Shown in pieces: positions 26,468 through 34,412 of a DNA stretch of 57,614 bases (position 1 is the stretch's first letter; every line of letters begins with the position of its first letter). Made by a program: the position numbers and the translations under genes. The stretch is from positions 1 through 57,614 of the forward strand of contig JAGLOF010000020.1 in the NCBI GenBank assembly GCA_023139105.1, written 5' to 3'. The notes below the pieces were generated by a model, which did not search any database, was not told the origin of the DNA, and saw only the letters and a list, made by a program, of their open reading frames with translations. Source of the DNA: a bacterium (GTDB lineage Bacteria > Zhuqueibacterota > QNDG01 > JAGLOF01).

Positions 26468-27238
26468 TCCGTAATGACCATGTTTACGATTACTCAATGC
26501 CGGGAATTCCTGTCTATATTTTTTTACAGATTCAATATTAATTTCTGTTATTAAAAGCACATCACTCTCCCCCGCCTCAACCAGAATTTCACCATCTGGA
26601 GCTATGATTGAAGAGTATCCAAAAGAGAGCCCTCCAGATCCCCTGCTGCGATTTACACCGGCAATGAAGAGTTGATTTTCCACAGCACGCGCCTGTAACA
26701 ACAACCGCCAATGGTGAAGGCGTGGTGCAGGCCAATATGCTGGCACAATAATTAACTGTGCACCCTCCAATGTCAATTGTCTGAAGAGTTCAGGGAACCT
26801 GAGATCAAAACAGATTGCCATTCCAATTTTACCCCAGGGTGTATCAACTATGGTGCATGTCTTGCCCGGCTGCACAAATTCATCTTCATTCATCAAATCA
26901 AATAGATGCATTTTATCATAAAATGCCAGCAGATTGCCATCAGTACCAAATAATACAGCTCTGTTCTTAATACTACCGTTAGAAATACATGGATGTGAAC
27001 CCATTATACCAATCTCCAACGAACGCGATTTCTCTGCCATCCATGCAAAAATACCAGTACCAGGCGCATCAGCATATTTGTCAAGATTAGTCAAGTCCCA
27101 GCCAATGGCCCAAAATTCAGGGAGAATGAAAAGATCAACACCTGCTTCAGCGGCAATGCCAAGCTGTAGCTCAATAGATTCGATATTACTACCTACATCA
27201 CCTTTTATCATATTGTATTGACATAGAGCAATTTTCAT
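26459..27238 (-). CDS. Carbon-nitrogen hydrolase (nitrilase superfamily, omega-amidase-like)
   Basis: 259 residues. The Glu-Lys-Cys triad is intact: Glu41 in LPEFWAIGWD, Lys109 in YDKMHLFD and Cys143 in AICFDLRFPE. The DKMHLFD and CFDLRFPELFR motifs resemble the omega-amidase (NIT2) branch, which hydrolyses alpha-ketoglutaramate or similar amides; other small amides are possible. The C-terminus AGVNRSRG and SSIIAPDGEIL is typical. GAGGATAAC precedes the ATG. It is cytoplasmic and stands alone, converging on the DUF5916 gene and divided from the thioredoxin operon by a terminator-like stem-loop. Confidence 0.85.
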   Translation of the reverse strand: MKIALCQYNMIKGDVGSNIESIELQLGIAAEAGVDLFILPEFWAIGWDLTNLDKYADAPGTGIFAWMAEKSRSLEIGIMGSHPCISNGSIKNRAVLFGTDGNLLAFYDKMHLFDLMNEDEFVQPGKTCTIVDTPWGKIGMAICFDLRFPELFRQLTLEGAQLIIVPAYWPAPRLHHWRLLLQARAVENQLFIAGVNRSRGSGGLSFGYSSIIAPDGEILVEAGESDVLLITEINIESVKKYRQEFPALSNRKHGHYGLF

Positions 27239-27403
27239 GTTATCCTCGATTATCGTTTTCCGAGGGATCTCCCTGAGAATCAGTGGAGATATGCTGCACT
27301 GTTATTTTATTTATCAGGTAAAAAATTTCAACTTGCGAAACAAATTAATATATATGCCACACTATGTATATATCAAACTAAAGGAATAGAGTTATAAATA
27401 AAT

Positions 27404-27440
27404 TCCAGGATCCAATATACAAACATAAATGGATCCTGGA
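27404..27440. terminator. Stem-loop terminator after fmdB, likely bidirectional
   Basis: TCCAGGATCCA (27404-27414) and TGGATCCTGGA (27430-27440) form a perfect 11-bp stem with a 15-nt loop. T-rich DNA follows on both strands, most clearly TTTATTTTTT on the plus strand. It ends the trxB-fmdB operon on the minus strand, 35 nt after the fmdB stop. Confidence 0.75.
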
Positions 27441-27474
27441 TTTATTTTTTAACAGAAATGCAACGTAGAGCTTT

Positions 27475-27702
27475 TTACAAACCACACATCCCAGATGAAC
27501 ATGGTGAAGATGGCATTCCACAACTACCCCCTGCGCAATCAGGCATGGCTGTTGAAGAAGCTGCATCAGAAACGGCAAATGTAGAGAATATTTTTTTTAG
27601 ATTGCTACTGCCACATTCACATGTGGGCTTCTCATCTACATTTCTTATTAAAATTTCATTCATTTTTCCACAGTCATTACACTGATATTCATAAATAGGC
27701 AT
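27475..27702 (-). CDS. FmdB-type zinc ribbon protein
   Basis: 75 residues. MPIYEYQCNDCGK opens the FmdB/CxxC-CxxC-SSSS family. The second metal knuckle is a shortened CEC (Cys28-Cys30) instead of CxxC, followed by GSSNLKKIFSTF. The tail is rich in Cys and Gly (CAGGSCGMP, CSSGMCGL). Function of the family is unclear; it is often called a regulatory or metal-handling protein. It ends the thioredoxin operon, and the RBS AAGGA is 6 nt before the ATG. Confidence 0.75.
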   Translation of the reverse strand: MPIYEYQCNDCGKMNEILIRNVDEKPTCECGSSNLKKIFSTFAVSDAASSTAMPDCAGGSCGMPSSPCSSGMCGL

Positions 27703-27722
27703 AATAAATCCTTAATATTCTA

Positions 27723-27911
27723 TTATCCATTGGATGCCAGCAGGCCACCAATCAATGCACCATAGAGTGTTGTTGATATTGGATTGCGCGTTATGGGACA
27801 TGTTCCACTTGCACAACCAATAAATTTATAATATATAAATCCAAGAACAGCACCCACAACTACGCCCAAAGCAATTCTTAACAAGGGTGACCTCCGCAAA
27901 TGTGCTAACAT
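27723..27911 (-). CDS. DUF6132 small membrane protein
   Basis: 62 residues. One transmembrane helix (about 12-30, ALGVVVGAVLGFIYYKF), then the family signature GCASGTCPITRNP and a second helix GALIGGLLAS. The paired Cys of CASGTC are likely exposed near the membrane and may bind a metal or react with sulfur. Its start overlaps the trxA stop by 1 nt (TAATG), a strong coupling sign. Function is unknown; the link with thioredoxin suggests thiol or sulfide handling. Confidence 0.7.
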   Translation of the reverse strand: MLAHLRRSPLLRIALGVVVGAVLGFIYYKFIGCASGTCPITRNPISTTLYGALIGGLLASNG

Positions 27912-28234
27912 TAGAGTAAACTCTCCATCTTTTTGGCAATGGCATCTTTGGAGACTGCGCCAATAACTTGATCAATGGGTTTGCCATCTTTAAAAAATAA
28001 CAATGTAGGAATACTAATGACACCAAACTGACTGGTTATACCAGGTGCTTCTTCTGTATTCACTTTACCAACTTTAAATTTGCCATCATATTCTTCTGCC
28101 AACTGTTCAACAAATGGTGCTATCATGCGGCATGGGCCGCACCAGGTTGCCCAAAAATCAACCAAAACAGGCAAGTCAGACTCTAAAACTTCACTCTTAA
28201 AATTATCATCATTCAAAATTATTTCCTTACTCAT
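27911..28234 (-). CDS. trxA: Thioredoxin
   Basis: 107 residues from the ATG of MSKEIILND, with GGAGG 8 nt upstream; an in-frame TTG five codons earlier overlaps that RBS. The active site WCGPC gives Cys32 and Cys35, DFWATW and the cis-Pro in SIPTLLFF are standard. Reduced by the TrxB encoded two genes upstream, it supplies electrons to cytoplasmic disulfides. Confidence 0.95.
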   Translation of the reverse strand: MSKEIILNDDNFKSEVLESDLPVLVDFWATWCGPCRMIAPFVEQLAEEYDGKFKVGKVNTEEAPGITSQFGVISIPTLLFFKDGKPIDQVIGAVSKDAIAKKMESLL

Positions 28235-28254
28235 CGTAGCAGCCTCCAAAAGGT

Positions 28255-28524
28255 TTAATCGTTAAATGTATCTATTATTTTCAAAACATGTCGATCTTTA
28301 ATTGAGTAACACATCTGATTTCCATCTCTAACACAGGCTACAATACCAACATTGCGTAATAGAGATAAATGTTGTGAAATATTAGGTTGCGCTAATCCCA
28401 AAGCTTTTTCCATATTCTTGACACAGGGGCAATCTCCACGCATCATATTTAGTAACTGCAACCTTGTCGGATGTGCAATGGCCTTTAATATACGTGCTTT
28501 TTCATCATAACCCATTTCAGACAT
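28255..28524 (-). CDS. ArsR-family transcriptional repressor
   Basis: 89 residues from the ATG of MSEMGYDEK, chosen for GAGG at 8-9 nt; an ATG five codons earlier is possible (28539) but lacks a site. The winged helix includes KAIAHPTRLQLLNMMRG and LGLAQPNISQHLSLLRNVGIV. Cysteines at 32, 34, 64 and 72 (CPC at the start of helix alpha3) are candidates for a metal or thiol/persulfide sensor. It sits inside the thioredoxin operon, right after trxB, and palindromic half-sites occur at the operon promoter, so it likely represses this operon. Confidence 0.85.
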   Translation of the reverse strand: MSEMGYDEKARILKAIAHPTRLQLLNMMRGDCPCVKNMEKALGLAQPNISQHLSLLRNVGIVACVRDGNQMCYSIKDRHVLKIIDTFND

Positions 28525-28528
28525 CTTG

Positions 28529-29470
28529 TCATTCCTCATTGACTACTAATTTTTCAATATAGTGTTGGACAAAATGAGCTGCAACAGCACCATCTCCAAC
28601 AGCAGATGCAATTTGCCTTACAGCTTTATCTCGTACATCACCTACAGCATAAACACCTTTGAGCCCTGTCTCCATATCAACATTTGTGATTACGGCCCTA
28701 TCATCTGATAATTTGAGAGAATCTTTTAGAAAATCTGTATTAGGTTCTACACCAATGAATACAAATACACCGTCTAAAGATATAGTTTCCTTATCACCGG
28801 TTCCAATATGTTCAACAACTACACCGGTTACTTTCATTGCACCTTGTACTTCTACTAAACGACGATGAAGCATAAGTTCGATATTATCTGCATGTTGGAC
28901 CTTGTCAATAAGTATTCTCTCAGCTTTTAATTCTTCAACTACCGGTCTTCGTACAATCAATTTAATTGACTTAGCAAATTTTGCCAGATGCAATGCCTCC
29001 TGCATGCTGGTAGAACCACCTCCAACTACTATTATATCTTTATCTTTAAAAAATGGTGCATCACAAGTACCACAATACGAGACTCCACGTCCTTTATATT
29101 CTTTCTCACCGGGAATACCGAGCATACGCGGTTCAGTTCCTGTTGAAATTATAATACTCTTCGCATAATACTCTTCAGTAGAAGTGCGTACAACTTTAGG
29201 CGTTGATTCCAGATCTACTTCCTCAATAGTTCCATTTATAATTTCTGTACCGAACCTGAGTGCCTGTTTTTCCATCTGCTGTGAAAGGTCGAAACCACTG
29301 ACTCCGTTTTCAAATCCCGGATAATTGTCAATCCAATCTGTTGTCATCATCTGACCGCCAAACATCATCTTTTCAATAACTGCGACCTTAAACAATGCCC
29401 GGCTGGCATAAAGTGCAGCAGTCATCCCACCCGGACCACCGCCAAGCACTAATAAATCAAACGTTTTCAT
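28529..29470 (-). CDS. trxB: Thioredoxin reductase
   Basis: 313 residues from the ATG of MKTFDLLVLGGGPGG, with TTGGAG 8 nt upstream. FAD motif GGGPGG (10-15), redox pair YCGTCDAPF (Cys133 and Cys136), NAD(P)H motif VVGGGSTSMQEALHL and the C-terminal GVYAVGDVRD. The segment LIVRRPVVEELKAER stands where NADPH-type enzymes have HRRxxxR; the leading His is Val here, so cofactor use could differ. First gene of a five-gene operon with arsR, trxA, DUF6132 and fmdB. Confidence 0.93.
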   Translation of the reverse strand: MKTFDLLVLGGGPGGMTAALYASRALFKVAVIEKMMFGGQMMTTDWIDNYPGFENGVSGFDLSQQMEKQALRFGTEIINGTIEEVDLESTPKVVRTSTEEYYAKSIIISTGTEPRMLGIPGEKEYKGRGVSYCGTCDAPFFKDKDIIVVGGGSTSMQEALHLAKFAKSIKLIVRRPVVEELKAERILIDKVQHADNIELMLHRRLVEVQGAMKVTGVVVEHIGTGDKETISLDGVFVFIGVEPNTDFLKDSLKLSDDRAVITNVDMETGLKGVYAVGDVRDKAVRQIASAVGDGAVAAHFVQHYIEKLVVNEE

Positions 29471-29492
29471 TAATCTATCTCCAACGTTATGT

Positions 29493-29533
29493 GAATATTC
29501 CGATATTCGAACTATTGAATATACATTATTCAA
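29493..29533. promoter_or_regulatory. ArsR-type operator at the trxB promoter
   Basis: Half-sites ATATTC and GAATAT alternate: GAATAT at 29493-29498, ATATTC at 29503-29508, GAATAT at 29517-29522. A separate perfect dyad TTGAATA-TACAT-TATTCAA spans 29515-29533. They overlap the -10 box and the transcript start, the usual place for an ArsR-family repressor. The binder is inferred to be the ArsR protein of the operon. Confidence 0.6.
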
Positions 29534-29546
29534 GCTGTTTTGTCAA
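29518..29546 (-). promoter_or_regulatory. Near-consensus promoter of the trxB operon
   Basis: On the minus strand TTGACA (29541-29546, perfect -35), a 17-nt spacer, and TATATT (29518-29523, five of six). The transcript would start near 29511, about 40 nt before trxB. Confidence 0.8.
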
Positions 29547-29689
29547 GAAAAAAATATGGCGTTGATGCTTAACTGCACTCCTGTTTTCGACACATTTCAG
29601 TTATTACAAAAACAAGGTTATAATAAGCACAAAAATGATGTCATTGGAGTGTCTCAGTGTTGCAGAAAGAAAAAAGGTTAGTAAACAAA

Positions 29690-30760
29690 TTAACGGTGTG
29701 ATGATTTTGCTTTAAAACGGTCTGGTTCAAGGGCATACTTGATTGCCGTTTCCCGGGTAATTTGTCCACGTTGCAAAAGCGATAGCAGATGATCATCCAT
29801 TGTACGCATGCCCTGGGAAGTACTGGACTGCATAACGGATCTGATCTGATGAGTTTTACGCTCACGTATAAGGTTGCTTATAGCGGCAGTCATTAACATT
29901 ATTTCAACAGAAGCGATTCTGCCTTTACCGCTGGCATGCGGCAGCAGACGCTGTGAAACAATTCCCAATAAAGAACTGGATATCTGAGCAAGTACCTGGC
30001 TCTGCTGTTCCGGAGGGAAAACATCAATTATTCTATTTATTGTGTCAGGGGCGTTACGTGTATGAAGAGTAGATAGTACTAAATGCCCGGTTTCAGCAGC
30101 AGTCAGAGCCAGACTGATAGTCTCAAGGTCACGCATTTCACCCACCAGAATAATATCGGGATCTTCACGAAGTGAACTCTTTAATGCTGCTGTAAAAGAA
30201 TGAGTATGATGCCCAAGTTCACGCTGTTGTATAAGACAATTTTTAGGGGAATGCGTATATTCAATAGGATCTTCAATAGTTATGATATGTGAACGTCTCT
30301 CTTGATTCATAAGATTGATCATGGCCGCCAGAGTTGTTGATTTACCATGACCAGTAGGCCCGGTAACCAATACCAGTCCTTCAAGTTCTCTGGACATCTT
30401 CACCAGGCCATCGGGCATACCCAGTTCATCCAGGCTACGAATATGATCTGGAATTATCCTGAAAGCCATGCCAAAGCCACCAAGCTTATTAAAGACATTA
30501 ACACGGAAATGTGCTACATTTTTTACAGTATAACCAAAATCCAGTTCAAGGTTTTCACGGAAACGATCCATCTGATAATCATCCAATATCTGGACGATGA
30601 TATCTTCCATATCCTCCTTGGTCAACATTCTTCCTTTAATTGGCTGAAGTCGCCCATCAATTCTTACTAAAGGCGGATAGCCCTGACTGAGATGAATATC
30701 CGATGCTTCATTCTTAAAAGCATGTTCTAAAAGTTGATGAACCTGATCTCTGGATATCAT
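29690..30760 (-). CDS. pilT: PilT-type pilus retraction ATPase
   Basis: 356 residues, the normal length. Walker A GPTGHGKST (134-142) has His where most PilT have Ser; Asp box, Walker B ILVGEMRD and His box HLVLSTLHT are present. The N-terminal PAS-like domain has SDIHLSQGYPPLVRIDG. It powers pilus retraction, the basis of twitching. Its start follows the pilQ stop without a gap. Having pilT in the same block supports a type IV pilus rather than a type II secretion system. Last gene of block two. Confidence 0.93.
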   Translation of the reverse strand: MISRDQVHQLLEHAFKNEASDIHLSQGYPPLVRIDGRLQPIKGRMLTKEDMEDIIVQILDDYQMDRFRENLELDFGYTVKNVAHFRVNVFNKLGGFGMAFRIIPDHIRSLDELGMPDGLVKMSRELEGLVLVTGPTGHGKSTTLAAMINLMNQERRSHIITIEDPIEYTHSPKNCLIQQRELGHHTHSFTAALKSSLREDPDIILVGEMRDLETISLALTAAETGHLVLSTLHTRNAPDTINRIIDVFPPEQQSQVLAQISSSLLGIVSQRLLPHASGKGRIASVEIMLMTAAISNLIRERKTHQIRSVMQSSTSQGMRTMDDHLLSLLQRGQITRETAIKYALEPDRFKAKSSHR

Positions 30761-33094
30761 CTAGATTCCCGGTTCTATAATAGTTGGTGTAATAAAGATC
30801 ATTAGATCTGTTTGCTTTTCTTCAAGTTTTTCATGTTGAAATAACTTACCTATTAATGGAATACTTCCAAGCAGCCATACTTTTTTCAAAGTACGCACTT
30901 TTTGTGATTTTACCAGGCCGCCAATAACAACGGTCTCTCCGTTCTTAACAGCAACAATTGTATTTACGGCACGCTTATCTGTAATAGGAGCCTGATTACC
31001 CTGATACTCTACCCACCCTGATATTTCTTCAATTACAGGATTTACAAACATGGTAATTTCATTGTTTTCGGTAATATGTGGAGTAACATTCAATTGAATA
31101 TTAACTTCTTTGTAATCAAATGTTACCATATCCTGCTGGCCACCGAATCCACGTTGAATTTTGGGAACTGGCACTGTAGTTCCAACACTTATTGATGCTT
31201 CATGGTTATCTGTGGCCATGAGCGTAGGATTAGATTTTAATTTGGTCTCGGTTTGTTCTTCAAGAAAATCAATGACTGCCTGAAACTTGCTTGCCGTCAA
31301 ATGTCCTAAATTCATACTGCCACCCTTATCGGGCGCACTGTTTAAGGCGGAAAAATTCGTCTTCTCGCCACCCTCTAAAATATCAACCTGATTCAAGGCC
31401 ATGGTCAATGTTTTATCCCAATTAACACCCAATTCATTAGTATTGGTGGGTGACATCTCAATGAGCTTTGAGTGAATCATAATCTGTCTGGGTCTGGTAT
31501 CAAGCTCATTGATTACACGTATAACCTCTTTCATATCTTCCGGTCGTCCTGTAACAACCAGTACACTTGAACGTCTCACGCCCTGTATAGCTACTTTATT
31601 GGCTTCTTGCCGCTGTTTACCTGCATTATTATAATTTAAAAACTCAGGATAGTATACTTGTACAAGAGAGTCATTTGCCACAATCTGCTTGATTACAGGA
31701 GCCAAATTATCCGCTTCAGCATATTTTAGCCTGAAAACCCGGGTTATCATACCGCCTGTGTACTCTTTTTTTACGGCCTTAACTGTAATAATGCCTTCAT
31801 CAGCCACATATTCACAGTCATTTGTATGTACAAGCATATTCAAAGTCTGCCTCAATGTTACACTTTGCAAATTCATAGTTACTTCGCCTTGAACACTGCT
31901 GCCAATAACCATGTTAATTGAATTAGCTCGCGAGACTGTACGCAGAGCGTCTCTAAGCGGCGTTCCGTCAAAGCGGAAAGACACTACAGTTGACCATGGA
32001 ATCTTCCAATCATGGCCTTCGGTAATAGTTTGAGTATTTGATTTTACATCATTAGCAACTAGATTTGTTTTGACGACAGGTTCCTTAACATTAGATTCAA
32101 CATTTGCTCTGAAACGCTCCAAAGCCTTCCAATCATCATCATTCTTATCATCATTTTCTTTCTTAATTGGCTCAATAACCTTAACTTCTTTTTTTGTCGT
32201 CGTTGGTATTTCTAATGTATTCTGCAAATCCATTGTATCTGTTTGATAAGATCTGTCAGTACTAATAACATCACCATCTTTCTCCTCAAACAGAGAAAGA
32301 TCCAATTCCGCTCTATTCTCTTCTACCATGGCAAGAGTCTGTTGAATAGGACGGCTGGTTGTCTGTAGTATTAATTCACGACTTTTGCGAACTACAGAGT
32401 ATGAACTTTGAGCTTCGAAGTAAAAAACAGCTTTTAGTGCTCTCCGGTCCGGGACTGGAAATAACTGCATCTTTGTAAGGTCACTTTCTGAGACAATGCG
32501 CTCTGTCTGAGAAATGCCAATTCCCGCTCCATCAATAAAAAATGCTCCTACATTGGAAGATGGCTGCATGAATGCAATCCAGTTATAAGATCCGTCAAAT
32601 TCCATAGAATGCAGAGCTTGACCATTCTCGTGATCTGTGTTAAAACCGCTGACCATACCAGGTGTTGCAGAAACATTAATTGCAGCGTCATCAAATGCCT
32701 GCTTTACAAATCTGTCATCATCAAATGAAATAATCAAGTGGCGAGGTCTGCGCAATACAGCAAAGGGAAAATCTGCATCAAATACACAGTCTATACTAAA
32801 AACACTGGTCTGGCCTTCAATACGTCGTACTGAAACAGATGGCCCCATTATATCACCCAGAGTCCACTCTTTACCCTCTAATAATCCAGGGCTGCCCATC
32901 ATATAGAGTGATATGCGACCGGCATTGGGTCGTGAAAGACCGCTCCAAATTATACGCTGATCAAAAGTCAGCACTACCCAGGAGCGTTCTCCGGCTTGTC
33001 CCTGTTTTACCGAGAGTAGCGTCGCCTGCCCCCTTGCTGAAAGGGGTATACAAAACAGCATCCACCCAATAAAAAATATTCCTAGCCTCTTCAT
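30761..33094 (-). CDS. pilQ: PilQ outer-membrane secretin
   Basis: 777 residues with a signal peptide (about 1-23). Two AMIN-like regions (about 25-125 and 165-255), a low-complexity acidic/basic linker (about 260-365), a STN domain (about 372-450, VSFRFDGTPLRDALRTVS), an N1/secretin_N domain (RVFRLKYAEADNLAPV) and the secretin core with VIGGLVKSQKVRTLKKVWLL and a final TDLMIFITPTII. It forms the pore through which the pilus exits. The 4-nt overlap with the PilP-like gene upstream and no gap to pilT show one operon. GGAG lies 9 nt before the ATG. Confidence 0.92.
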   Translation of the reverse strand: MKRLGIFFIGWMLFCIPLSARGQATLLSVKQGQAGERSWVVLTFDQRIIWSGLSRPNAGRISLYMMGSPGLLEGKEWTLGDIMGPSVSVRRIEGQTSVFSIDCVFDADFPFAVLRRPRHLIISFDDDRFVKQAFDDAAINVSATPGMVSGFNTDHENGQALHSMEFDGSYNWIAFMQPSSNVGAFFIDGAGIGISQTERIVSESDLTKMQLFPVPDRRALKAVFYFEAQSSYSVVRKSRELILQTTSRPIQQTLAMVEENRAELDLSLFEEKDGDVISTDRSYQTDTMDLQNTLEIPTTTKKEVKVIEPIKKENDDKNDDDWKALERFRANVESNVKEPVVKTNLVANDVKSNTQTITEGHDWKIPWSTVVSFRFDGTPLRDALRTVSRANSINMVIGSSVQGEVTMNLQSVTLRQTLNMLVHTNDCEYVADEGIITVKAVKKEYTGGMITRVFRLKYAEADNLAPVIKQIVANDSLVQVYYPEFLNYNNAGKQRQEANKVAIQGVRRSSVLVVTGRPEDMKEVIRVINELDTRPRQIMIHSKLIEMSPTNTNELGVNWDKTLTMALNQVDILEGGEKTNFSALNSAPDKGGSMNLGHLTASKFQAVIDFLEEQTETKLKSNPTLMATDNHEASISVGTTVPVPKIQRGFGGQQDMVTFDYKEVNIQLNVTPHITENNEITMFVNPVIEEISGWVEYQGNQAPITDKRAVNTIVAVKNGETVVIGGLVKSQKVRTLKKVWLLGSIPLIGKLFQHEKLEEKQTDLMIFITPTIIEPGI

Positions 33095-33573
33095 GGCGAG
33101 CGTCTCCAGTGCAATCTATATTGTTTATTATTTTTATAGCAGGTGACTTCCTGACCAATAATGGATTGTATACGTATTCCATCTTCAGATTCACCTTCGG
33201 TCAAAATAGCATCATCTATTAATGCATAGGCCTTTGTGCCACTCCAAAAAATCCCCTTTAGCTCTGGCTGTGAGGCCTTGGATGAGCTACGTCTTGATGC
33301 AGTACCTGTAGCAGTAGATTTACGGTCCGCTGTATAAAATGAAAACGGATCACGGCCCCAATCTTTATAACGAATTGCGTCCTCTGGCAGTGCAGCAACT
33401 TGAGTGATTTTTTGTTCTGGTTCTGACATTTTTATAATTTGTGTGAATGGATTTTTAGTGATATTATCAGAATCATCTGCTCCGGGAGCAATAATGAATT
33501 GATAGACAATGGCAGCAATCGCTACCAAACCCATCAGACCAAGTAAATTTTTTTCTCTTTTTTGTAAAGCCAT
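33091..33573 (-). CDS. pilP: PilP-like pilus assembly protein
   Basis: About 160 residues; the second ATG (33573) has AGGA at 8 nt, while the first (33582) lacks a site. One transmembrane helix (about 12-28) replaces the lipobox of classical PilP. A Ser/Lys-rich linker leads to a beta domain with WGRDPF, then ELKGIFWSGTKAYALIDDAI and a YRLHW end, as in PilP. In other systems PilP links the inner-membrane PilMNO platform to PilQ. Position between the barrel protein and pilQ fits. The N-terminal membrane anchor is like that of GspC. Confidence 0.7.
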   Translation of the reverse strand: MALQKREKNLLGLMGLVAIAAIVYQFIIAPGADDSDNITKNPFTQIIKMSEPEQKITQVAALPEDAIRYKDWGRDPFSFYTADRKSTATGTASRRSSSKASQPELKGIFWSGTKAYALIDDAILTEGESEDGIRIQSIIGQEVTCYKNNKQYRLHWRRSP

Positions 33574-33595
33574 ATCTATCATCCTGTTCTACAGA

Positions 33596-34393
33596 TTAGT
33601 CTAATGGTTTCCAGCCTGATGTACCTGTTTGCAATAGACTGATATAGATCTGCATATTACTTGTATTAAACAATAATCCTTCAATAGCAATAGCAAAATT
33701 TTCCGGCAAGGAAAGTTCAATACCAATTACACCCGCTGTCCATAAACCAGATCTAAAATCACCATGTTTCACAGTTCCTTGAAATGAGCTGAATTCTCCT
33801 TGTTCAAGGTACTCTGACATGGTCTCTTTTCGTTGCAGCCACCAACCTGCACCACCAAGATAAAACTTTACCGGGCCAACAGGTAAGCTGAAACCAGCAT
33901 ATATCTTTAATTCACGCCAATCATATTCCATGGATGTTCTCCATGTACGTACTTGACTGTCAATCAATAAATCTTCTAAAAAACTACCCCTGGGTTCATA
34001 GCGAATGGCATGAGCACCGCCCCATAATTTCAGTGTAGAACTGAATGGCAAAGACCATGTTGTATTAAAACCAAGGCCGTAGCACAGACGCATTTTATCT
34101 TCCAAAGGTGTTATATTTTGATCATCCAACTCAATCTTTATATTAGCAACACCACCCATTATAAAGAGATCCAGCCACGGTGTCACCCCCCAGCTAGACT
34201 TTGCCAGAGTACGATAAGATTGAACAGATTCTTTTGATCCGACACCCTGATGTAAGTACCCACCCATTGCAGAAACAGTCCATTGGCTTGTACCGGGATT
34301 ACTCACAGGGCTTCCCACCATCTGGGCCAGGGCCGTTTCTGCCTGCACTACAAGCATAATTACTGTGAAAAGGAGTATGATTCGTTTAAACAT
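33596..34393 (-). CDS. Outer-membrane beta-barrel protein in the pil block
   Basis: 265 residues from the ATG of MFKRIILLF, with AAGGAA 5 nt upstream. Signal peptide about 1-24 (ending ALAQ). The rest is alternating strands with aromatic girdles (WGVTPWLDLFIMGG, LKLWGGAHAIRY, VKFYLGGAGWWLQ), suggesting a barrel of 10-12 strands. No family is recognised. Its place inside the pilus operon suggests a role in pilus passage, anchoring or adhesion; that is inference. The RBS region contains an A8 run. Confidence 0.6.
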   Translation of the reverse strand: MFKRIILLFTVIMLVVQAETALAQMVGSPVSNPGTSQWTVSAMGGYLHQGVGSKESVQSYRTLAKSSWGVTPWLDLFIMGGVANIKIELDDQNITPLEDKMRLCYGLGFNTTWSLPFSSTLKLWGGAHAIRYEPRGSFLEDLLIDSQVRTWRTSMEYDWRELKIYAGFSLPVGPVKFYLGGAGWWLQRKETMSEYLEQGEFSSFQGTVKHGDFRSGLWTAGVIGIELSLPENFAIAIEGLLFNTSNMQIYISLLQTGTSGWKPLD

Positions 34394-34412
34394 GATAATT
34401 CCTTTTTTTTGC

